A DNA stretch of 64,000 bases from Sphingomonas sinipercae (GTDB taxonomy: Bacteria > Pseudomonadota > Alphaproteobacteria > Sphingomonadales > Sphingomonadaceae), in the NCBI RefSeq assembly GCF_011302055.1, contig NZ_CP049871.1, forward strand, positions 1,632,501 through 1,696,500. The letters run 5' to 3'. A program made the position numbers and the translations under genes. Below are positions 17,276 through 25,248 of the stretch, piece by piece. How positions within the stretch are numbered: position 1 is the first letter of the stretch; each line of letters begins with the position of its first letter. A model generated the notes under the pieces. It ran no database searches, was not told the origin of the DNA, and was given only the letters and a program-made list of their open reading frames with translations.

Positions 17276-18163
17276 TCAACGATTGGCGTCGGCCAGCGGG
17301 TGGCGCGAATTGACCAGCTCGATCAACCGCGACGAATCGACGTGGGTGTAGATTTGCGTCGTGCCGATGTCGGCATGGCCCAGCAGCGCCTGCAGGACAC
17401 GCAAGTCGGCGCCGCCGGCCAGGAGATGCGTCGCAAAGGCATGGCGAAGCACGTGTGGGCTGATCCGTTCGGGCGCGATGCCGGCGTGGGCCGCCATTTC
17501 GCGCACCAGCTGGAACAGGCGCACGCGGCTGATGTGCGACTTATTGCCCGGGAACAGCCACAGGCCTGCCTTCGGCACGTGCTCCAGCCAGCGTTCGACC
17601 GCTTCCTCGGCACGGGTCGAAATCGGCACGAGCCGCTCCTTCTGGCCCTTGCCGAGCAGGATCAGGAACGCCTGCCCCTTGCGGAGTGCGCCGCGCGGCA
17701 GCGAAACCAGCTCGCTCGCGCGCAGGCCCGACCCGTAAAGCAGCTCGAGCAAGGCAAGATTGCGCAGCGCAAGCGGCTCCCCGCTCGCCGCGCGCTGCTC
17801 GGCATCTTCGAACAGCCGCTTCACGTCCTCGCTATCGAGCACGCGCGGCAGCGGGCGTTGCAGACGCGGCTTCGGCAGGGCATCGGACGGATCGTCCGCG
17901 CGAAGCTGGTCGTCGACGAGGAACCGGTAGAAGCGGCGAAGCGCGGCCGAGCGCCGGGCGACGGTGGCCGTGGACAGGTCCCGCCAGCATTCGCCCAGGC
18001 GCCCGACGGCCAGCTCGCTCGCCTCGCCGAGGGTTCCGCCAAGGTCCTCCGCCGCCTTTTCAAGATCGCTGCGATAAGCCGATAGCGTGTTGCGTGAGGC
18101 GCCTGCCTCCGCTGCCATCATGTCCAGGAAGCGATCGACCAGGGCTCGGTCGGCCCCGGTCAC
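17276..18163 (-). CDS. xerD: Tyrosine recombinase XerD
   Basis: A site-specific recombinase that resolves chromosome dimers at dif with XerC. The 295-residue protein has the N-terminal SAM-like DNA-binding domain (about residues 5-85) and the catalytic domain with Arg in LYGSGLRASEL, Lys in LGKGQKERLVP, His-x-x-Arg in HVLRHAFATHLL, a further His, and the nucleophile Tyr in TQIYTHVDSSRL. The GTG start overlaps the stop of the upstream gene (GTGA), so translation is probably coupled. XerC is the alternative, but the accA neighbourhood suits XerD. Confidence 0.88.
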   Translation of the reverse strand: MTGADRALVDRFLDMMAAEAGASRNTLSAYRSDLEKAAEDLGGTLGEASELAVGRLGECWRDLSTATVARRSAALRRFYRFLVDDQLRADDPSDALPKPRLQRPLPRVLDSEDVKRLFEDAEQRAASGEPLALRNLALLELLYGSGLRASELVSLPRGALRKGQAFLILLGKGQKERLVPISTRAEEAVERWLEHVPKAGLWLFPGNKSHISRVRLFQLVREMAAHAGIAPERISPHVLRHAFATHLLAGGADLRVLQALLGHADIGTTQIYTHVDSSRLIELVNSRHPLADANR

Positions 18164-19947
18164 GCGCGTGACAGCGCCTCGGCGGCAATCATCCGCGCGG
18201 TAAAGTCCTGGCCCGTCCGCTTCAGCGCGGAGACGGAATGGAACAGGTGGCTCGAAGGGAGTTGGCCGAACCCGGACGCCTGGAAACCCGTGCCGGAAAG
18301 AACGAGCACGCTTCCCGATTGCCCACGCGCGGCAGCCGCATCGACCAGCGCGGTCCAGCGCGATGAACGGGCGATGCCAAGCCCGAACTTGCGATTGAGC
18401 CGGGCTGCAGTGGCAAGGTCGATCCGACCGAGCCCAGCCAGGCCCGCGACCAGCAGCGCGCTGCGCTTCTTCCCTTCACTTTCGTCGCGATCGATGAAGC
18501 TGGAAACGCGGCCGGCCATGACGCCGTCCGGGTTGGCGGTTCCAAGCGACAGCATCGCCCAGCACCGGTCGGCATATTTATTGTCCATCCCGCCGACCGC
18601 CGACGCCCATTCCGCCGCTTCCTTTTCAAGCCCGCCGGCGAGCATCGCTGCAATCAGCTCGGGCGCATCCTCCTGCAGGTCGGCGCTTGGAACGATCCGC
18701 GCGGCCGCCGCGGCCACCAGCGCCCGCGATGCCTCCCGCTGCAGCGGGTTGGCCTTGTTATCGAGCAGCTTGCGAATTGAATCGAGCCGAATGTCCTGGT
18801 CGCGTCCGGCGAAGGCTAGCCGAAGCTGCCAGGCATCGGTGCCGCTCAGGTCGTTGGGATCGGTCGCATCGTAGATCAGCGAGTAGATGTCGACGAGGGC
18901 CTGCGACGAAAACACGCCCAATCCAGTCGCCATCCGGGATGCATTCAGCCGCGCCTGAAGCGGGATCATCGGCGCCCGCGCATACCAGGCATGAAGCTGC
19001 GGCGTCGCGCTTGCGAGCAACCGGTCCGGCGGGCTCATCGCCGTCGCCGTCGACAGGCCGAAGCGCCACGCGTTCAGCGCATCCACCGGCTCCCATTCGA
19101 TCGTCACGGCGCGGCCGGTGTCCGATGCGGCGCCAACCACCTTCTGGGCCAGCGACAGGTCGATTCCGCCGATCTTCCCGCGACGGCGCGCCGAATCGAT
19201 CTGCGCCGCCGCGCTGGCCGGTTCGCCTTCGAGCGCCGAGCACATCGCCTGGGCCAGCGGCAGGATTTGCTGCTCCGTCTTGCCCATATGCTTCGTCAGC
19301 GGACAGATTCCGGCCGGGTCCGAGGTCGCCAGCGCGGACTGCAGCGCGACCTGGGTCATCTTGGGCGTGAAATAATTGGTGTCGACGCCGGTGACGAGCA
19401 TCCGCGCGGCGTCCGCCTCGCCCATGCGCAGCAGCAGCCACGCGCGCTCGGCGGCCCAGTCGACGGGATTGACCCCGCGCGGCGCTTTCGCCTCCGCGAT
19501 CAGGGCATTGCGCAAGGCGATGTGCAGCCAGCGGGAAGCCAGCGGCGTATCCATCCGACGCATCAGCGTTTCGAGGAATGGTCCGCTCGCTGCGCCCCAC
19601 ACCCGCTCGCCAAGGCCGATCTGGCGCGGATCGAGCGCGCCGACGAGCGTCGGGTCGCGGCGCGCGAAGCCGGGATATTCCACCGGCGGCGGCGGCGGCG
19701 GCATCTTCAACTCCAGCTCGACCGTCTCGCCCTCGCCGACTGTTTCTTCCGCCGTGCTTCGCGAAGGACTTGGTGACGCGGGCGAAGTGTTTGTGGCGGG
19801 CGTTGCGGCCCCGGTCGAAGGCGCGGGGCTTGGCGCCGGGGCGGGTGCCGGCGTGTTGGTCGTCGTCGTCTGGACTTGCGCCACTGCCGGAATGGCCAGC
19901 GCCGCAGCGGCGCCGGCGAGCAGCAGCGCCTTAGCGGCCGACTGCAT
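18160..19947 (-). CDS. Secreted protein of unknown function (595 residues)
   Basis: No family is recognised. The protein has a signal peptide (AAKALLLAGAAAALAIPAVAQ, about residues 3-23), a Pro/Ala/Thr-rich linker (about 25-75), and a long Ala/Leu-rich helical body of about 500 residues that suggests repeated helices. It would sit in the periplasm. A GGAGGT box lies about 13 bases before the ATG at 19947. The upstream 44-residue gene overlaps its start by 17 bases and its stop overlaps the xerD start, so the three are probably one operon. Confidence 0.75.
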   Translation of the reverse strand: MQSAAKALLLAGAAAALAIPAVAQVQTTTTNTPAPAPAPSPAPSTGAATPATNTSPASPSPSRSTAEETVGEGETVELELKMPPPPPPVEYPGFARRDPTLVGALDPRQIGLGERVWGAASGPFLETLMRRMDTPLASRWLHIALRNALIAEAKAPRGVNPVDWAAERAWLLLRMGEADAARMLVTGVDTNYFTPKMTQVALQSALATSDPAGICPLTKHMGKTEQQILPLAQAMCSALEGEPASAAAQIDSARRRGKIGGIDLSLAQKVVGAASDTGRAVTIEWEPVDALNAWRFGLSTATAMSPPDRLLASATPQLHAWYARAPMIPLQARLNASRMATGLGVFSSQALVDIYSLIYDATDPNDLSGTDAWQLRLAFAGRDQDIRLDSIRKLLDNKANPLQREASRALVAAAAARIVPSADLQEDAPELIAAMLAGGLEKEAAEWASAVGGMDNKYADRCWAMLSLGTANPDGVMAGRVSSFIDRDESEGKKRSALLVAGLAGLGRIDLATAARLNRKFGLGIARSSRWTALVDAAAARGQSGSVLVLSGTGFQASGFGQLPSSHLFHSVSALKRTGQDFTARMIAAEALSRA

Positions 19948-20065
19948 TCGTGACGTCCACCTCCATTGGCCGCGGCTCGACTTCACGCGCGCGGCTGGAC
20001 AAGAAGAACAAGGCTCCTATCGCAATGATCACGATCAGGACGAGGAGGATTATGGATCGCGGCAT
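19931..20065 (-). CDS. 44-residue single-pass membrane protein
   Basis: A very small protein: MPRS, then a strongly hydrophobic segment (IILLVLIVIIAIGALFFL, residues 5-22) and a charged, Pro-containing tail. GGAAAGG lies a few bases upstream of the ATG. It overlaps the start of the large secreted unknown protein by 17 bases in another frame, which suggests coupling and perhaps a shared role. No family is recognised. Confidence 0.6.
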   Translation of the reverse strand: MPRSIILLVLIVIIAIGALFFLSSRAREVEPRPMEVDVTNAVGR

Positions 20066-20140
20066 CGCGCCTTTCCGGTTGGATTGTGAAGCGATCGGGC
20101 TTTTGCCCGACCATGAGGGCCGCTGTATAGCCCCCGGTGC

Positions 20141-20689
20141 ATGCAAAAAGTGAGGGACCGGCTCGACAGGCCGATCGTGCTCGTCGGGCTGATGGGCGCC
20201 GGAAAGTCAACCGTGGGGCGCCGCCTCGCCCGGCGGCTGCAGCTGCCTTTCATCGATAGCGACACCGAAATCGAAGATGCGGTCGGGCTTCCCGCCGGCG
20301 AAGTATTCGAACGTTACGGGGAGGAAGAATATCGCGAGGGCGAGCGGCGGCTCGTCGCCCGCCTGGTCGAGAGCCAGGAAGTGCGGGTCATTGCCACGGG
20401 CGGCGGCGTCTTCGTGGATCCCGTCACCCGAAAGCTATTGAAAGAGCGCGGGCTGACCATCTGGCTGGATGCGCCGGTCGACGTGCTGGTGCAGCGAACG
20501 TCGCGCCGCGACACCCGCCCGTTGCTGAAAACGCCCGACCCCAAGGCAACCATCGAACAGATCGCCGCCCTCGAGCGCGCCGCTTATGCGGAAGCCGACA
20601 TCCACGTGCGGAGCGGCTCCGGCGGCCACGCCGACGTGGTCGATTCGATCATCGAGGCGATGGAGACGTTCCTGGATCGTCGGGCGTAG
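20141..20689 (+). CDS. aroK: Shikimate kinase
   Basis: Phosphorylates shikimate at the 3-hydroxyl in aromatic amino acid synthesis. The 182-residue protein has the P-loop GLMGAGKSTVG (about residues 14-24), the shikimate-binding DSDTEIE motif, the GGGVF loop, and the LID Arg in RDTRPLL. It is divergent from the small membrane protein operon. aroB, its frequent partner, does not follow; instead the last 41 bases overlap the 3' end of the convergent cation antiporter gene. Confidence 0.93.
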   Translation: MQKVRDRLDRPIVLVGLMGAGKSTVGRRLARRLQLPFIDSDTEIEDAVGLPAGEVFERYGEEEYREGERRLVARLVESQEVRVIATGGGVFVDPVTRKLLKERGLTIWLDAPVDVLVQRTSRRDTRPLLKTPDPKATIEQIAALERAAYAEADIHVRSGSGGHADVVDSIIEAMETFLDRRA

Positions 20690-22508
20690 CCGCAGCCTGC
20701 TGCTCGTCCGGAAGCGGCCGGTCGACCGCGAACATGCGGCCGCGAGCGGCGCGCAGATCGCCGCTTTGGGCCTGCGCCTGCAGCCGCTCCTCGTCTCGGA
20801 CCCGATATTCAACGATGACCCGGTCGGCCTCCCGCTCCGCGACGCCAAGCTTCATCAGCGCCTCGCGGGCCATTGAAATCGCGCTTTCGAAGACCTCCCG
20901 TTGCAGCAGCGCCACGTCGAGACCGGCGAAGTCCATCACCTGCCGCCGATCGAAGACGCGCACCATGACGATCGCCTGCGGGAACGCTTCCAGCACGGCT
21001 TCGAGCTTGTCGCGGGTCAGTGCATCGCCGTCCTGGCAGAAAAGGATCGCCTCGGCCCGTTCCGCCCCGGCCGTCCGAAGCAGGTCGATCCGGGTGCCGT
21101 CGCCGTAATAGACCTTCGTCCCGAACTCCTCGCTCACCTCAATCTGTTCGGCGTCTTGGTCGACGATGGTAACGGGAATGCGCTTTGCCATCAGCATCTG
21201 CGCCACCGTCTGCCCGAAGCGTCCGTAGCCGACGACGATCGCATTGGTCTCGGGCGAGGCCTCGGGACCGTCGAGCCCTTCGCCGCCCCGCTCTTCGATC
21301 CGTTCCAGCCAGTCGGTCAGTCGCATCAGGAAAGGCGTCGTCGCCATCGAGAAAGTGACGACCGCGGTAAACAGCGATGCCGCTTCGGTGGTGATGAGGC
21401 TTGCCGCCGTCGCCTGGGTAAACAGGACGAAGCCGAACTCGCCGGCCTGGCTGAGCAGCAATCCCAATCGCACGCTGCGCGGCCAGCTATTGCCGAACAC
21501 GCGGGCAAGGCTGGCGATCACCGACGCCTTGGTCACGATCACCAGCGCGGCCACGCCAAGCACGAACCACGGGCGCTGCGCGACGAGCCCCAGGTCGAGC
21601 AACATGCCAACCGAGAGGAAGAAAAGGCCAAGCAGGATCGAGCGAAACGGCTCGACGTCGCTCTCCAGTTCGTGCCGGTAGGGCGATTCGGCGAGCATCA
21701 CGCCCGCGACGAAGGCGCCGAGCGCGACCGACAGGTGCAGGGAGTGCATGACCGCCGACGCGCCGACGACGGTGAACAGCCCGGCGACGACGAAGAGCTC
21801 GCGCTCGCCGAAGCGGCCGATCAGCCGGAACATCGGGTTGAGCAGCAGGCGGCCGACGATGATCAGGCCGACGATGGCGCCGACTGTGTAGAGGGCCAGC
21901 GTCAGGCCCGCCGGGGCGTCGGGATCGGGCCGCACCGCGAGTGCCGCGATGATGGTGATCAGCGGGATGATCGACAGGTCCTGGAACAGCAGGATCGAGA
22001 AGGCGCGCTCGCCTTGCGGCGTGTGCAATTCCCCATCCGACCGAAGCAACGGCAACACCTGCGCCGTGGAGGACAGCGCCAGCGGCAAGCCGATGGCGAC
22101 CGCGACCCGCATCGGCAGGTCGTTGATGAAGCCGACGAGGAGGCTGATCACCGCCCCGCACAGGACGACCTGGGCAAGGCCGAGCCCGAAAATATCCTTC
22201 CGCAAGCGCCACAACCGGCTCGGCTGCAGTTCGAGCCCGACGATGAACAGTAGCAGGGCGATGCCGATTTCGGTGATGCTGAGCAATTGCTGCGGATCGG
22301 GAATCAGGCGCAGCGCGTGCGGGCCGATCAGCGCACCGGCGACGATGTAGCCGAGGGTCGCGCCGAGCCGCAGGCGGCGGAACAGGATGACGAAGAACAA
22401 GGCGGCGGCGAGCATGATCGCGCCGCTCTCCAGGATTGCGCTGGTCGCCTCAGCGGTTTCCGCTGGCGTGGTGGTCGGCTGAACCGTGTTGGTCGCGGCG
22501 GCTGTCAC
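20649..22508 (-). CDS. CPA2 family monovalent cation:proton antiporter (Kef type)
   Basis: A 619-residue inner-membrane K+ or Na+/H+ antiporter. About twelve transmembrane segments fill residues 25-400 (with GLELQPSRLW and LPLALSSTAQVLPLL family motifs), then a RCK/TrkA-N domain starts with NAIVVGYGRFGQTVAQML, an NAD-binding fold ending with a Asp/Arg-rich tail. No clear glutathione-regulated partner (KefF/G) is near. The GTG start overlaps the stop of the IscU-like gene (GTGA), so it is the last gene of a coupled operon. It resembles KefB/YbaL-type proteins. Confidence 0.88.
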   Translation of the reverse strand: MTAAATNTVQPTTTPAETAEATSAILESGAIMLAAALFFVILFRRLRLGATLGYIVAGALIGPHALRLIPDPQQLLSITEIGIALLLFIVGLELQPSRLWRLRKDIFGLGLAQVVLCGAVISLLVGFINDLPMRVAVAIGLPLALSSTAQVLPLLRSDGELHTPQGERAFSILLFQDLSIIPLITIIAALAVRPDPDAPAGLTLALYTVGAIVGLIIVGRLLLNPMFRLIGRFGERELFVVAGLFTVVGASAVMHSLHLSVALGAFVAGVMLAESPYRHELESDVEPFRSILLGLFFLSVGMLLDLGLVAQRPWFVLGVAALVIVTKASVIASLARVFGNSWPRSVRLGLLLSQAGEFGFVLFTQATAASLITTEAASLFTAVVTFSMATTPFLMRLTDWLERIEERGGEGLDGPEASPETNAIVVGYGRFGQTVAQMLMAKRIPVTIVDQDAEQIEVSEEFGTKVYYGDGTRIDLLRTAGAERAEAILFCQDGDALTRDKLEAVLEAFPQAIVMVRVFDRRQVMDFAGLDVALLQREVFESAISMAREALMKLGVAEREADRVIVEYRVRDEERLQAQAQSGDLRAARGRMFAVDRPLPDEQQAAATPDDPGTSPSPR

Positions 22509-22924
22509 CGCGCCGGCTCCAGCGCCGCCGCAAGCGTTCGGAAAGGCAGCAGAATGGCGCCATGCCGGCCCTTGCGCGACCGTGCCGGTGCAAGTGCTTC
22601 GAGTCCGGGCCAATCGCCCGGCGTGCCGGCGGTACCGTCAAGCCACGCGGCGAGCGCGTCCACCGCCGCGGCGACCTCGACCGGGCACTTGCCGATCGCG
22701 CCGGCGGCAAGCAGCGACGCCGATGCCTGCCCGAAGGCGCATGCCTGCACATGCTGGCTCAGCGCAGTCACCCGCCCCGAATCCACCTGCACCTCGGTCC
22801 GCACCACGCTTCCGCAGGTGGGCGAACGCAGTTCGGCCGACCCGTCCACGCGGTCCAGTGCGCGCGGCTCGGGCAGCGTCGCCGCCAGGCGCAGGATATC
22901 GACGGTGTAGAGCGGAGCGTTCAT
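22505..22924 (-). CDS. IscU/NifU-N-like iron-sulfur scaffold protein, third Cys missing
   Basis: A 139-residue protein of the IscU/NifU N-terminal fold. Cys37 in RSPTCGS and Cys62 in VQACAFGQASASLL match two of the three cluster ligands. At the third ligand site the usual His-Cys is His121-Gly (GRHGAILLPFRTL), so it may not hold a cluster in the normal way. A further Cys (80) could substitute. The ATG overlaps the cysS stop (ATGA) and its own stop overlaps the antiporter start (GTGA). Function in this setting is unknown. Confidence 0.75.
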   Translation of the reverse strand: MNAPLYTVDILRLAATLPEPRALDRVDGSAELRSPTCGSVVRTEVQVDSGRVTALSQHVQACAFGQASASLLAAGAIGKCPVEVAAAVDALAAWLDGTAGTPGDWPGLEALAPARSRKGRHGAILLPFRTLAAALEPAR

Positions 22925-24231
22925 GCCCGACGCCAAGTGGTGCCTTGCGGCCCATCTTCCAACAGGATGCCGTCGGCTTTTAGCTCGTCGCGAATACGAT
23001 CGGCGGTGGAAAAGTCGCGATTGGCCTTGGCTTCGGCGCGAGCGGCGATTTGCGCTTCAACGTCGGCATCGACCGATGGGCCTTGGAACCAGCGGTCGGC
23101 GCTTTCGCCGAGCAGCCCAAGCAGGCTCGCGCTCGCCTTGAGTGTCGCGGGATCCGAGAGCGCCTGCAAACGCGACAGCGCCAACGGCGTATTGAGATCG
23201 TCCATCAGCGCCTCGGCGACACCCGGATCGACCTCACCGGGCGAAGCATTGCCGGCCGCTCGATACAAGCGCTCGAGCGTCGACTTCGACTGGGCCATCA
23301 GGCCCTCCGTCCACGGCAGCGGGGACCGATAGTGCGCCGACAACAGCGCCAGGCGAAGCGTTTCGCCCTTGTGGCCCTGTTCGAGCAGTTCGTTCGGCGT
23401 GACCACGTTGCCGAGCGACTTGGACATCTTCTCCGCGCCCATGTCGACGAAGCCGTTGTGCACCCAATAGCGCGCAAGCGGCGCGCCACCGTGCGCGCAG
23501 CGGCTCTGGGCGATTTCATTCTCGTGGTGCGGGAAGATAAGGTCGAGGCCGCCGCCATGGATGTCGATCGTCTCGCCCAAATGCGCCCGGATCATCGCGG
23601 AGCATTCGATGTGCCACCCCGGGCGGCCCCGCCCCCACGGGCTTTCCCAGCCGATCACGCCCTCGCCGCTTGGCTTCCACAGCACGAAGTCGGCGGGATC
23701 GCGCTTGTAGGGGGCGACCTCGACTCGGGCGCCGGCAATCATTTGCTCCCGGTCGCGGCGGCTGAGGCTGCCGTAGTCGGGGTCGCTTGCGACCGCGAAC
23801 AGCACGTGGCCTTCCGCCGCATACGCGTTCCTGGTTTCGATCAGCCGCTCGATCATCGCAATCATCGGCCCGATTTCCTGGGTCGCGTGCGGCGCGATCG
23901 TCGGAGGCTGAACGCCCAGCGCGCCCATGTCTTCAAGGTAGAAGCGCTCGAACCGGTTCGTGATTACCGATGGATCGACCCCTTCCGCTTCTGCGGCGGC
24001 GATGATCTTGTCGTCCACGTCGGTGACGTTGCGGGCGTAGACCAGGCTATCCTGGCCGAAGGTGTGGCGGATCAGCCGGGCGAGCGTGTCGAACACCACC
24101 GCGGGGCGCGCATTACCGATGTGGGCGCGGCCGTAGACTGTCGGGCCGCACACATACATGGTGATCCGCCCCGGGTCCGCCGGCACGAACTCGCGCTTTT
24201 CCCGCGCCATCGTGTCGTGCAGTCGGATCAT
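22921..24231 (-). CDS. cysS: Cysteinyl-tRNA synthetase
   Basis: Charges tRNA-Cys. The 436-residue class I synthetase has the HIGH-type motif HIGN in CGPTVYGRAHIGNARP (about residues 28-44), zinc-ligand Cys/His residues (CGPT, the CSAMIR and HHENEIAQ region) and the KMSKS loop (EKMSKSLGN). The ATG at 24231 gives the standard start MIRLHDT and overlaps the cvpA stop as ATGA. It is the second gene of the coupled cvpA-cysS-IscU-like-antiporter run. Confidence 0.95.
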   Translation of the reverse strand: MIRLHDTMAREKREFVPADPGRITMYVCGPTVYGRAHIGNARPAVVFDTLARLIRHTFGQDSLVYARNVTDVDDKIIAAAEAEGVDPSVITNRFERFYLEDMGALGVQPPTIAPHATQEIGPMIAMIERLIETRNAYAAEGHVLFAVASDPDYGSLSRRDREQMIAGARVEVAPYKRDPADFVLWKPSGEGVIGWESPWGRGRPGWHIECSAMIRAHLGETIDIHGGGLDLIFPHHENEIAQSRCAHGGAPLARYWVHNGFVDMGAEKMSKSLGNVVTPNELLEQGHKGETLRLALLSAHYRSPLPWTEGLMAQSKSTLERLYRAAGNASPGEVDPGVAEALMDDLNTPLALSRLQALSDPATLKASASLLGLLGESADRWFQGPSVDADVEAQIAARAEAKANRDFSTADRIRDELKADGILLEDGPQGTTWRRA

Positions 24232-24737
24232 TCGTCCGCTCCCGCCTTGCGCCGCGTCTCGACCCAGTCGACGATCCCGCGCCCGCTGGCGTTGAGCAAC
24301 GGATAGGTGCGCGAGCTGGTCATCCACGCCGGCCGGTCCGCTTCGGGACCGTAGACCATATCGGTCGCAAGGTTGGCGAACAGGAAGAACAGGGTCGCCG
24401 CGAGCAGGCCCTTCACCAGGCCGAAACCACCGCCGAGCATCCGGTCGAACGGCCCCAGCAGCGATTTTCGGGTCTTCAGCCCAAGCTGGCGCGCAAGCAG
24501 TTTCACGATCACGAACGTGGGCACGAACAACAATGCGAAGGCAACCACGGCGCTGCCGGCGGCGCTGGTTCCAGTCGAGCCGATCCCCGCGCTCAATTGC
24601 GTGTGGAACAGCTTGATCATCGCGATCGCCGCCGCCCAGGCGAGGAGCGAGAGCAATTCGTAAACGAACCCGCGCACGAACCCGACGGCGGCGCCGCCGA
24701 GCAGCAGGATGACGACGAAGATGTCGAGCGCGCTCAT
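24228..24737 (-). CDS. cvpA: CvpA family membrane protein
   Basis: A 169-residue inner-membrane protein with four predicted transmembrane segments and CvpA features (ALDIFVVILLLGGAAVGFVRGFVYELLS at the start, FDRMLGGGFGLVKGLL in the middle). CvpA is needed for colicin V production and envelope stress or biofilm traits in some bacteria; its molecular role is unsettled. It is the first gene of the operon that continues with cysS. radA lies upstream on the same strand, separated by the oppositely read thioesterase gene. Confidence 0.88.
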   Translation of the reverse strand: MSALDIFVVILLLGGAAVGFVRGFVYELLSLLAWAAAIAMIKLFHTQLSAGIGSTGTSAAGSAVVAFALLFVPTFVIVKLLARQLGLKTRKSLLGPFDRMLGGGFGLVKGLLAATLFFLFANLATDMVYGPEADRPAWMTSSRTYPLLNASGRGIVDWVETRRKAGADE

Positions 24738-24816
24738 CTTGGCAGTGCGGCTAGCGCCAGCAGACGCGCTTCGCCAGCCCCGCTATCAAACGGCGAACAT
24801 CTGCGAGGAATCGAGC

Positions 24817-25248
24817 GTGACGATCTGGCACCAGGACAAGCCCAAGCTTAGCGACGTCGTCCCGTCCGACGGAACGATGATCCACCATGTGGGCATCGAA
24901 ATCGTCGAGATCGGGGAAGATTTCCTGACCGCGCGAATGCCGGTCGATCATCGCACCGTGCAGCCGCAGGGGCGGCTTCACGGCGGCGCGTCCTGCGTGC
25001 TGGCCGAAACGGTCGGTTCCATCGCCGCAAACCTGGCGATCGATTCGACCGAATTCCTGGCCGTAGGGCTGGAAATCAATGCCAATCACATCCGCCCGGT
25101 GAAGAGCGGCTTCGTCTATGGCACGGCCAGGCCCGACGCGATCGGCCGGACGACTCAGGTGTGGACGATCCGGATCACCGACGATGAAGATCGTCTGGTC
25201 TGCGTATCGCGGCTGACGATGGCCGTCATCCCGCTGGCGCGCGGTTAA
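24817..25248 (+). CDS. Hotdog-fold thioesterase (PaaI/YdiI-like)
   Basis: A 143-residue acyl-CoA thioesterase of the PaaI group. The hallmark is QPQGRLHGGASCVLAETVGS (about residues 50-69), where the HGG loop and the Glu/Asp in the following helix form the active site; EINANHIRPVKSGFVYGTA is the second half. The likely substrate is an aromatic or short acyl-CoA, which cannot be fixed. The GTG start at 24817 has GCGAGGAA upstream. The stop shares a TTAA palindrome with the convergent radA stop. Confidence 0.85.
   Translation: MTIWHQDKPKLSDVVPSDGTMIHHVGIEIVEIGEDFLTARMPVDHRTVQPQGRLHGGASCVLAETVGSIAANLAIDSTEFLAVGLEINANHIRPVKSGFVYGTARPDAIGRTTQVWTIRITDDEDRLVCVSRLTMAVIPLARG

Noticed and set aside
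20901..22253. A 450-codon plus-strand frame across the antiporter gene
   Set aside because: A shadow of the antiporter; the product is a low-complexity Arg/Gln/His-rich sequence with no start signal.
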